From DYRB01 sp041307765 (GTDB lineage Bacteria; Pseudomonadota; Gammaproteobacteria; Chromatiales; Chromatiaceae), in NCBI GenBank assembly GCA_041307765.1, contig JBFZCW010000314.1, positions 1 to 5,782 of the forward strand: a stretch of 5,782 nt of DNA, in the 5' to 3' direction. The first letter of the stretch is position 1; the number at the start of each line of letters is the position of its first letter. Shown here one piece after another: positions 1 to 5,782 of this stretch. Made by a program: the position numbers and the translations under genes. The notes under the pieces were generated by a model that saw nothing but the letters and a program-made list of their open reading frames with translations, ran no database searches and was not told the DNA's origin.

Positions 1-28
1 TCGGTGCCCTCCGGCCGGAGGGCACCGA
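1..28. repeat. Perfect 28-bp palindrome with no loop, inside coding sequence
   Basis: The arm TCGGTGCCCTCCGG (1-14) is followed directly by its exact reverse complement (15-28). It lies in the coding frame of the DUF815-like fragment and encodes roughly A-L-R-P-E-G-T. The window starts exactly at its first base, so it could extend further left. No T-tract follows, so it is not a typical intrinsic terminator. Confidence 0.8.
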
Positions 29-143
29 GGTCGAGCGCGCCGCCCTGCAGTGGGCCCTGCGGCGGGGCTCGCGCAGCGGCCGTACGGCCTGGCAGTTCGC
101 CCGGGATTGGGCGGGGCGAGAGCCGGGCGGGACCGAGGGCTGA
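1..143 (+). CDS. C-terminal end of a DUF815-type AAA+ ATP-binding protein (5' partial)
   Basis: This is an open frame entering from the left edge, with its first full codon at base 3 and a TGA stop at 141-143, leaving about 46 residues. It contains ALQWALRRGSRSGRTAWQF followed by ARDWAGRE. That resembles the conserved C-terminal helix of DUF815 proteins, a family of uncharacterised AAA+-like ATPases in which a W-A-x-x-R-G-x-R-S-G-R-x-A-x-Q-F pattern comes close to the stop. The Walker motifs would lie outside the window, so ATP binding is known only from the family. The frame opposite, starting at base 4, gives a low-complexity Arg/Pro/Ala translation and looks like a shadow. The first 28 bases of this fragment form a perfect palindrome. 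The gene is co-directional with the reductase downstream but 125 bases away, so they need not be one transcript. The family call rests on about 25 recognisable residues recalled from memory. Confidence 0.68.
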   Translation, partial: GALRPEGTEVERAALQWALRRGSRSGRTAWQFARDWAGREPGGTEG

Positions 144-199
144 TGCACGGTGCCCGACGGGCCCTGAAAAAGGGACAAACCGAAGCCGCTCGGCTCGTC

Positions 200-241
200 G
201 CTGACAGCTGAAATCTGAGAGCTGAAGGCCGAAACCTGGAG
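200..241 (+). repeat. Six degenerate 7-bp tandem units in the spacer
   Basis: Reading from base 200 in steps of seven gives gctgaca, gctgaaa, tctgaga, gctgaag, gccgaaa and cctggag. The first five fit a loose consensus (G/T)C(T/C)GANA and the sixth is more diverged. The array lies in the non-coding spacer between the DUF815-like gene and the reductase and ends 27 bases before the reductase start codon. Heptameric tandem repeats are known in intergenic DNA of some bacteria, with cyanobacterial STRRs as the classic case. No function can be assigned from the sequence. Confidence 0.6.
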
Positions 242-268
242 ACCAACACCCCACAGGTCGCCCACACC

Positions 269-1156
269 ATGAACATTGCCTTCATCGGCCTCGGCATCAT
301 GGGTCGCCCCATGGCCCTCAACCTGCTGCGTGCCGGCCACATGCTCTTCGTCCATGCCCGGCGAGCCGAATCCATGGCTCCGCTGGTCGAGGCCGGGGGC
401 ATCGGCTGCCCCAGCCCGGCCGAGGCGGCCCGACAGGCCGAGGTCGTCTTCACCATGGTCTCCGACACCGTGGACGTGGAGCAGGTGATCGTTGGCGAGG
501 ACGGGGTCCTGGCAGGGATATGCCCAGGTGCCCTGGTCGTGGACATGAGCACCATTTCGCCCTCGGCCACGCGTGCCCTGGCCGCTCGCCTGGCCAACCG
601 CGGGGTGGAGATGCTCGACGCGCCCGTTTCCGGCGGCGAGGCCGGCGCCATCGCCGGGACCCTGTCCATCATGGCCGGCGGCAGCGCGGCCGCCTTCAAC
701 CGGGCCCGCCCCCTGTTCGAGGCCATGGGCAGCAACATCGTTCATGTCGGCGGCAATGGGGCCGGACAGGTCGCCAAGGGCTGCAACCAGGTGGTGATCG
801 CCCACGCCCTGATGGGGCTCGGGGAGGCCTTTGTCCTCGCCAAGGCCGCAGGCGTGGACCCCGCCAAGGTGCGGGAGGCCCTGCTCGGGGGGTTCGCCAA
901 CAGCCGCGTCCTGGAGGTGCACGGACAACGCTTGCTGGACGGCAACTACACCCCAGGGTTCAAGGCGAGACTGCACCAGAAGGACATGCACATCGTCCTC
1001 GATGCCGCCCGCGAATTGGGCGTCGCGCTACCTGGCGCCGCTCAGTTCGCCCAGCTCCTCAATGCCCTGATCGGGCAAGGGTTGGGAGAATTGGACTCCT
1101 CGGCGATCTTCCGCCTCCAGGAGGCCCTGTCCAGGCCCGACCCGGAATCGCCCTGA
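269..1156 (+). CDS. NAD(P)-dependent 2-hydroxy-3-oxopropionate (tartronate semialdehyde) reductase-like beta-hydroxyacid dehydrogenase
   Basis: This is a cytoplasmic oxidoreductase of 295 residues, the normal size for the 3-hydroxyisobutyrate dehydrogenase / GarR-GlxR family. Its most likely reaction is reduction of tartronate semialdehyde to D-glycerate, which recycles glyoxylate carbon. The N-terminal Rossmann fold shows the dinucleotide loop GLGIMG (residues 7-12). Arg30-Arg31 after the second strand would favour NADPH, which is an inference. The substrate-binding segment DAPVSGGEAGAIAGT spans residues 117-131. The catalytic segment G-A-G-Q-V-A-K-G-C-N has Lys170 and Asn173 in the family positions, and HQKDMHI (236-242) supplies the conserved C-terminal Lys238-Asp239. 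The ATG at 269 starts right at the beta-strand preceding the glycine loop, and a weak AGG lies 11 bases upstream. The gene converges on V-ATPase subunit A, with 27 bases between the stops. No gcl or hyi partner is visible. Close paralogues act on 3-hydroxyisobutyrate or succinic semialdehyde, so substrate is less certain than family. Confidence 0.9.
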   Translation: MNIAFIGLGIMGRPMALNLLRAGHMLFVHARRAESMAPLVEAGGIGCPSPAEAARQAEVVFTMVSDTVDVEQVIVGEDGVLAGICPGALVVDMSTISPSATRALAARLANRGVEMLDAPVSGGEAGAIAGTLSIMAGGSAAAFNRARPLFEAMGSNIVHVGGNGAGQVAKGCNQVVIAHALMGLGEAFVLAKAAGVDPAKVREALLGGFANSRVLEVHGQRLLDGNYTPGFKARLHQKDMHIVLDAARELGVALPGAAQFAQLLNALIGQGLGELDSSAIFRLQEALSRPDPESP

Positions 1157-1183
1157 GGTCGCCAAGGCAGCCGGGGCCAGCCG

Positions 1184-3016
1184 TCAGCCTTGGACCGAGA
1201 CCCCAGCAGCCAGGGCATCGATCTCGCCCTGCAGACGTTGGTAATCCGGCGAGTCCTCCCGGGCGTAGTTGAAGTTTTTGAAAAGACCGGTCAGGCGGGT
1301 GAAGAAGGCCCGCGCCTCGGCCTTATCGCCGAAGGCATAGGCCCGCTCGACCAGGTCGTAGACCATGCCGAAGGCGACCTGCTGACGCTCCACAGACGTC
1401 GATGCGTCCACTGGGTCATAGGCATCCTGCTGGAGGTAGACCATGTCCAGGAACAGCGCCTTCTGGTAGCTGACAAAATCCTCCAGGGTCACCCCTTCCT
1501 CGCCGGTGACCTGCATCATCTGCAGGGCCGCATCGCCCCGCCTCAGCAAGGCGAGCATGGCCCGCACCCGTTCGGTCCAGCCTTCCCGCATCCTGGCGGC
1601 GTACCAGGGCCTGAGCTGCTCCAGGTAGCGCGACCAGGAGATGAGCGGATCGATGGCGGGGTAGAAGCGCTTGTAGGCGCGGTCGTACGAGAGCCCGAGG
1701 AAGGTCTTGACCGTCGCCAGGGTGGACTGGGTGACGGGTTCCTCGAAGTTCCCCCCCGCCGGCGAGACAGTACCCAGCATGGTCAGGCTCCCCTGGGACC
1801 CGTCGGCCAGGCGCAACACCCCGGCCCGCTCGTAGACGCCACGGATGGCGGAGTCCAGGTAAGCTGGGAAGGCCTCCTCGCCGGGGATCTCCTCGAGCCG
1901 CCCGGAGGTCTCCCGCATGGCCTGGGCCCACCGCGAGGTCGAGTCCGCCAGCAACAGGACGTCGCAACCCATCTGCCGGTAGTACTCGCCCAGGGTGATC
2001 CCCGTGTAGATCGATGCCTCCCGCGCCGCCACCGGCATGGACGAGGTGTTACAGATGATGATGGTGCGGTCCATGAGGGTCCCGCCAGTCCTGGGGTCCT
2101 TCAGTTGCGGGAACTCGGTGATGGTCTCCACCACCTCACCCGCGCGCTCGCCGCAGGCGACGACGATGACCACATCCACCGCCGAATAACGAGAAATCAG
2201 GTGCTGCAGCACCGTCTTACCGGCCCCGAAGGGCCCGGGGATACAGCCGGTACCGCCGCGGGCAATGGGAAAGAAGGTATCGATCGGCCGCAGGGTGGTG
2301 ACCAGGGGTTCGCTGGGGTAGAGCCGTTGGCAGCGGCGGTCTGCCAGGAGGCGCTCCGGAATGGCCCGGCGCACCGGCCAACGCTGAGTGAGGGTGATCG
2401 AGCGCTCGCGGCCACCCCGGTCCTGGATGCGCGCCACCAGGGTATCGACGGCGACGCTGCCCTCCTGGATCCAGGCGACCTCCACCTCGCCGGGCTCGTC
2501 GAACGGGACCATGATCCGGTGACGGATGGCCCCCTCCTGCACCGACCCCAGGGTGTCCCCGGCGCGCAGCCTGGCACCCGTCTGCACCTGGGGAATGAAC
2601 GACCAGCGACGCCTCGGGTCCAACGCCGACAGCTCCACGCCTCTGGGCAGGAAGACACCGTGGGCAAGCGCGATGTCCTCCAGGGGGTTTTGCAGGCCGT
2701 CAAAGACCTGGCCGAGGAGCCCTGGGCCGAGATCGAGGGAGAGGAGTTCCCCGGTCTGCTCCACGGGATCCCCGATAGAGACGCCGTTGGTGCTCTCGAA
2801 GACCTGCACGTCCGCCCGTCGGCCCCGCACGCGCAGCACCTCGCCCTTGAGCCGCTCCTGGCGGCCATCGGGACCGCGACGGCGGGGGCAGACGAAGACC
2901 ACCTCGTTCTTCATCAACTGGCCGCCGCCCTCCGGGCCGTCAAGCTCCATGGTGACCAGGTCGTCCTGCACGGCGATCACCCGGGCCTGCCCGGTGGAAA
3001 GAGTCAGGTCAGCCAT
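1184..3016 (-). CDS. atpA: V/A-type ATPase catalytic subunit A (Chlamydia-type bacterial clade)
   Basis: This is the nucleotide-hydrolysing or -synthesising subunit of the V1 head of a rotary H+ or Na+ ATPase, which pairs with subunit B in an A3B3 ring. It has 610 residues, full length for the family. An N-terminal beta-barrel (about 1-80) is followed by the non-homologous insertion that separates A subunits from F1-beta (about 115-200). The P-loop GPFGAGKT is at 261-268. The catalytic Glu lies in CGERAGEVVE (288-297), Walker B is in LLLADSTSRWA (354-364), SGRLEEIPGEEAFPAYL covers 371-387, SPAGGNFEEPVTQ covers 418-430 and FYPAIDPLISWSRY covers 451-464. A helical C-domain ends the protein. As I recall, GERAGEV and SPAGGNFEEP in place of GERGNEM and SPPGGDFSEP are typical of the Chlamydia-like clade, so they are not defects. 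The ATG has GGAG 13 bases upstream, and an in-frame stop at 3041-3043 rules out a much longer start. The usual neighbours B, D, I and K are absent downstream, so any function would depend on those genes lying elsewhere. Confidence 0.95.
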   Translation of the reverse strand: MADLTLSTGQARVIAVQDDLVTMELDGPEGGGQLMKNEVVFVCPRRRGPDGRQERLKGEVLRVRGRRADVQVFESTNGVSIGDPVEQTGELLSLDLGPGLLGQVFDGLQNPLEDIALAHGVFLPRGVELSALDPRRRWSFIPQVQTGARLRAGDTLGSVQEGAIRHRIMVPFDEPGEVEVAWIQEGSVAVDTLVARIQDRGGRERSITLTQRWPVRRAIPERLLADRRCQRLYPSEPLVTTLRPIDTFFPIARGGTGCIPGPFGAGKTVLQHLISRYSAVDVVIVVACGERAGEVVETITEFPQLKDPRTGGTLMDRTIIICNTSSMPVAAREASIYTGITLGEYYRQMGCDVLLLADSTSRWAQAMRETSGRLEEIPGEEAFPAYLDSAIRGVYERAGVLRLADGSQGSLTMLGTVSPAGGNFEEPVTQSTLATVKTFLGLSYDRAYKRFYPAIDPLISWSRYLEQLRPWYAARMREGWTERVRAMLALLRRGDAALQMMQVTGEEGVTLEDFVSYQKALFLDMVYLQQDAYDPVDASTSVERQQVAFGMVYDLVERAYAFGDKAEARAFFTRLTGLFKNFNYAREDSPDYQRLQGEIDALAAGVSVQG

Positions 3017-3154
3017 TTGGGGTGCAAGTCTCCATCGGCATCAACAAAGACCGCGCCGCCACCAATGCCGCGCGCCGGTCGGCCCCGGACGGCCACGCCG
3101 GAGCCCGGTTGGCCGCAGGCCCTTTCTCCATCTCGTCGATGTCCGCCAGGCGCC
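3017..3154 (-). other. Leader between the glycosyltransferase pseudogene and subunit A, no gene recognised
   Basis: This GC-rich 138-base stretch lies upstream of subunit A. Reading the minus strand, one open frame begins near 3152 with R-L-A-D-I-D-E-M-E-K-G and ends in a TGA that overlaps the first codons of subunit A. It gives about 47 residues ending ETCTPNG with no good start or family match. A second open frame gives G-G-G-A-V-F-V-D-A-D-G-D-L near its end. Either could be a remnant left by the rearrangement. I see no convincing -35/-10 pair. The only clear signal is the GGAG at about 3030-3033 that probably serves the subunit A start. Confidence 0.4.
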
Positions 3155-4987
3155 CTAAGCGCATTGTTCGAGCAAGGTACCCACGTTCCCGACGAAGTCG
3201 CTGACCAGGAAATGCCGTTCATACACCGCCCGCCCAGCTGCTCCAACGGCCGTCAACTCGTCCCGGTTCGCAATGATCCAAGCCATCTTGTCTGCGAGTT
3301 GTTGCGCCGATTCGCTGGCGAAGATCGACCCTTCTGTGCCATCTTCCAGCAACTGTGCATGTCCGATCACCGATGCGCACAGGCAGACCTTGGATTGCAT
3401 GAGCCCCTCTGTCATCACGATGGGCATCGGGTCGTCGCGCGAGGCATAGCCTCTGAATAAAGCTGCCGCAGCCTCTCCGTTGGCATGCTGCGGTCGATGC
3501 GAAAGGCCCCGATCCTCGCAGCCGTACAGCACCCGATGCAATTTGTCTGGCGAGGCGTATCGACCTGCAAGCCGAAAGCATAGCGGACTGCCGAGCCAAA
3601 TGGATTCACAAGCGGAAAACAAGGCGGGCACATCCGCCGTCAGCGTCCCAAGCGTGTCAAAGCCCACAGAGGTCTCGTGGATCCACCAACTCAGGCGCTT
3701 CGCCTTGCCCCTGAACCGATCGACGAACGGAAACGCACCCAGGGAGTTCACAATGACCCTTTCGAACCCCCCGACCCATTCGCCAAACCCGGGCGACAGA
3801 TCGGTATCCCCAACCTATGAGGCGTCGACGACAGTAACAAACCCCTCGTCCTCGAATTCCTACCGCAGCGGGCCGTCCATCGGTTACAAGGCCACTGGTC
3901 TGACAACCCGGAGGGCAGACAAGGCGGGGCAGGTATAAACCGGCATAGGGTGCCCCGGTCCGCGAGAACTCATGGACAACCAGCAGGATGTCGTTCGCCG
4001 AAGCCGATGGCAAGGTGTCCGTGCTAAAGGGCGAATCGATCCACCGCGCCGACGGCGCCTTTGCCGGCACATCGCACGTCCCATCCGGAGACGGCTCCCC
4101 CAGCCCAACCGACAGGGCCGCCCTTGGTCCAACAGAATCCTTGTGCGCGGACATGCTTGGCAATGTCTCACCGGCCGCGGGCGATAATTGCCGGCGCCGG
4201 AGCAGCCGCGACACAAAGCGGACTGGCCTCGAGAGGTAGTTTTCCCTCAATACATTCCATTCGTTGCTCTCTTGGATTTCCGCCTCGAACTCACCCCTCG
4301 GCCGCCCCCCGCGCCCGAAGGCACGCTGCCCAGGACGAGCCCCCCTTCGAGAACCTGTACGGGACATTGGATCAGAAGCCTGCTCAGCAGCTCGACATCG
4401 CCAGTCCGCGCCAGTCCCGAGCGATAGGGCCCGGCGTCTCGAAGGGACTGCCTCCTGCCGACTATGCCGAAATCGCCATGAGCCCATTGCCCGCGAAAGA
4501 GCTGCCTGAGCCACGCCCATCGCCAGCTGTCTGGGGGCTCGCAGCATGGTCTGGCCGATTCAAGCCCCTGGTCATTCTTGGGTTGCGCTCGGGTGAAGAC
4601 AACGCCCAGGTCGGGATGCTCATCCAGATAGGCCACCTCCCGTTCCAGCTTGTCCAATGCCCATCAGTCGCCTGACCGCAGGGTGGCGATATATTCGCCG
4701 GCGGCGGTTTCAGAGACGGCACTGCCAACACCGAGGGCGCCGCGGCACGCCCCGTCACTACCCCAAGCCTTGATGCGCGGATCTGGGCGTCCGCTCGCGA
4801 CAGACCTTGAGACATCCTCCCGGTCATCGCCGCAGATCGTCAGGTCGAGGTCGCTGAAGGTCTGATCGAGGACGGCGTCGATCATTTCGCGGAGATACTC
4901 AGCCGGATGTGGCGACGTCAGAACGACAGAAACGCTTGGCATTGCCAGCGCCCCAAATGTACGTAACCAGAGGGGCGTGGAAGACAC
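3155..4987 (-). pseudogene. Decayed GT2-GT4 fusion glycosyltransferase
   Basis: One ancestral gene of about 610 codons can be pieced together across frames. The GT2 part begins near the ATG at 4942 (MPSVSVVLTS), continues through YLREMIDAVLDQTFSDLDL and GEYIATLRSGD, then after an in-frame TGA (4664-4666) resumes WALDKLEREVAYLDEHPDLG. It runs on to WLRQLFRG and the VLEGGL segment. A frameshift at the C6 run 4305-4310 moves it to the frame reading NEWNVLRENYLSRP. The GT4 part starts near 3992 with DILLVVHEFSRTGAPYA and shifts frame near 3922-3930 to ALSALRVVRPVAL. It then meets stops at 3884-3886, 3860-3862 and 3815-3817, the last two flanking EFEDEGFVTVVDAS. It continues FERVIVNSLGAFPF, LSWWIHET and KLHRVLYGCEDRG. 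Frame is lost at the C4 run 3507-3510 and regained near 3438-3450, giving SRDDPMPIVMTEGLMQSK, the GT4 nucleotide-sugar-binding signature. It ends at TAG 3155-3157. Intact relatives build surface polysaccharide. With at least four stops and four shifts it cannot make a working enzyme. A GTG at 4987 would add 15 unconvincing residues. Confidence 0.88.
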
Positions 4988-5009
4988 CCTGCTTTTGCAT
5001 AGACCCGTC

Positions 5010-5714
5010 CTAACCCACTGCGATCCTCGGATCGCCGAAGAGATGGGCGTAGTCCCTCAGCCCACCGGCGGCAAGCCCTTCGAAACGTACCAAAGCGGCC
5101 TCCCCATCCTGCCCGATCCAGCGCGCGATCAGGTCCCAGCGCAGGACATAGATCACCACCGCCTCGAAGTCGAACCAGTGTCCCTCGCTCATACGGTCGA
5201 GGTGCGCCCAGGTGACGGCGAGTTTGAGCCGCTCCAGGCCCAGGCTGTCGTCGGCCCGCAACAGGCGCTCGGCCTCGGTCACCCAGGGGAAGACGCGCTC
5301 CAGGCGGAAGCCTGGCTCGTGCCAGTTGCGCTCGACGTGGCCGACCCAGCGCCCATAGCCCCAGCCCGGCTCGTGCGGCGGGCTGGTCTCGCCGCGCCGG
5401 CGCCGCCGCTGGGCCGCGAGCAGGGTGCGCTGCTCCATGCGGAAGCGCAGGAGGTCGCGCAGAAATGTGCTGGGCAGCTCCGCCTCGAGGGTCCGGGTGC
5501 GGCGTACCAGGTCGGCGTCCGTGAGGTCCATGGAGTGATGGATGAAGTCCAGGATCTCGGTCAGGCGGCGCAGGATTCGGGCGTCTTCCGGCTCCAGGAC
5601 CCGCAACCGATGCTCCAGACGCAGACGCGACAGCGGGGTATGGTGGGCGCCGAACAATGGGCCGTGGAACGGCAGGCTCGAGATCAGCATGACATAGCGA
5701 CTGTCGCTGTCCAC
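5010..5714 (-). CDS. DUF2764 family V-type ATPase operon protein
   Basis: This 234-residue soluble protein has no signal peptide or membrane segment. The N-terminus reads RYVMLISSLPFHGPLF and then TPLSRLRLEHRL, matching the start of DUF2764 proteins, which open with a Y-x-x-L-x-x-S-L-P strand and a following P-x-S. The C-terminal half has LDRMSEGHWFDFEAVVIYVL (residues 172-191) and FEGLAAG (211-217), also family-like. A basic run RRRRR lies near residues 103-107. DUF2764 genes sit between subunits E and A in Chlamydia-type V-ATPase operons. By position they are suspected to be a head or stalk accessory subunit, but I know of no biochemical proof. The GTG start lies one base past the stop of subunit E, a spacing typical of translational coupling, with GGAAGG about 12 bases upstream in the end of the E gene. 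An internal ATG at residue 9 is less likely because it would cut into the conserved N-terminal strand. The expected next gene, subunit A, is displaced by about 2 kb. Confidence 0.82.
   Translation of the reverse strand: MDSDSRYVMLISSLPFHGPLFGAHHTPLSRLRLEHRLRVLEPEDARILRRLTEILDFIHHSMDLTDADLVRRTRTLEAELPSTFLRDLLRFRMEQRTLLAAQRRRRRGETSPPHEPGWGYGRWVGHVERNWHEPGFRLERVFPWVTEAERLLRADDSLGLERLKLAVTWAHLDRMSEGHWFDFEAVVIYVLRWDLIARWIGQDGEAALVRFEGLAAGGLRDYAHLFGDPRIAVG
5020..5035. repeat. Short inverted repeat at the 3' end of the DUF2764 gene
   Basis: The arms GCGATCC and GGATCGC are separated by two bases. The repeat lies inside the last codons of the gene (D-P-R-I-A). It is a 7-bp stem with no U-tract on the transcribed minus strand, so a terminator role is weak. 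It is noted because it is close to the junction with the inserted pseudogene. Confidence 0.45.
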
Positions 5715-5715
5715 G

Positions 5716-5782
5716 CTACTTCACCGTTCCTTCCAGGATGGCGCGAAAGCGCGGATGCAGGTGCTCCAGCAGGACCTCGGCC
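5716..5782 (-). CDS. atpE: C-terminal end of V/A-type ATPase subunit E (5' partial)
   Basis: Only 21 residues and a TAG stop (5716-5718) are inside the window, reading EVLLEHLHPRFRAILEGTVK at the end. Subunit E is the peripheral stalk (stator) subunit of the V-type ATPase. Its C-terminal domain contacts the head and usually closes with a hydrophobic-acidic segment followed by a short R-x-x-I-L tail, which fits here. The assignment leans on position: the stop is one base before the GTG of the DUF2764 gene, and E is the expected gene at that place in a Chlamydia-type operon. On sequence alone the fragment is too short to prove the family. Confidence 0.7.
   Translation of the reverse strand, partial: AEVLLEHLHPRFRAILEGTVK

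Noticed and set aside
288..430. Unusual GERAGEV and SPAGGNF motifs in subunit A as signs of lost activity (residue positions 289-424 of the protein)
   Set aside because: As I recall, these forms are normal for the Chlamydia-like bacterial clade, and P-loop, catalytic Glu and Walker B are all present. The coordinates given are protein residues, not window bases.
1157..1183. Bidirectional terminator between the convergent stops
   Set aside because: No stem of useful length and no T-tract on either strand.
520..1272. 250-codon plus-strand frame overlapping the reductase
   Set aside because: Arg/Gly/Pro-rich shadow in another frame of a well-supported dehydrogenase.
1190..3460. 756-codon open frame on the plus strand opposite subunit A
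   Set aside because: It is the antisense of a gene with every V-ATPase A motif and continues across the pseudogene. Long antisense frames are expected at this GC, and the translation is rich in Gly, His, Leu and Arg with no domain pattern.
3480..4675. Several plus-strand open frames of 70-200 codons (3480-3938, 4061-4675) as possible new small genes
   Set aside because: They are antisense to recognisable glycosyltransferase fragments, have no visible ribosome-binding context and look low-complexity.
3017..5009. Insertion sequence or phage as carrier of the pseudogene
   Set aside because: No transposase or integrase fragment, no terminal inverted repeats and no clear direct repeat at the two ends could be seen by eye.

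Overview
The window reads as chromosome of a very GC-rich proteobacterium. GC is about 75% in a sampled 60-base stretch of the ATPase gene. The style fits Gammaproteobacteria, and Chromatiaceae-like purple sulfur bacteria are my best guess, but that is an inference from composition, gene families and spacer style, with no marker gene present.

Left part, plus strand: bases 1-143 hold the C-terminal end of a DUF815-type AAA+ ATPase. A 125-base spacer with a run of degenerate heptamers follows. Next is a complete 295-codon beta-hydroxyacid dehydrogenase of the tartronate semialdehyde reductase type (269-1156).

Right part, minus strand: a bacterial V/A-type ATPase locus enters from the right edge, with the tail of subunit E (5716-5782), then a DUF2764 accessory protein (5010-5714), then a complete catalytic subunit A (1184-3016). 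E - DUF2764 - A is the order of the Chlamydia-type V-ATPase operon, and subunit A carries the sequence hallmarks of that subgroup. Two things are abnormal. First, about 2 kb separates DUF2764 from subunit A. Second, subunit A is the last gene, because the usual B, D, I and K genes are not downstream; the convergent reductase gene ends only 27 bases away.

The 2-kb separator is mostly one decayed gene (3155-4987, minus strand). Reading across frames recovers a GT2 glycosyltransferase domain followed by a GT4 domain, broken by at least four in-frame stops and four frameshifts. It is less GC-rich than the ATPase genes (57% in one 60-base sample). The main message is a rearranged V-ATPase locus that has picked up a dead surface-polysaccharide glycosyltransferase and has lost or relocated its distal half. 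I see no defence system, CRISPR array, transposase, tRNA or rRNA, and nothing I would call a new biological system.
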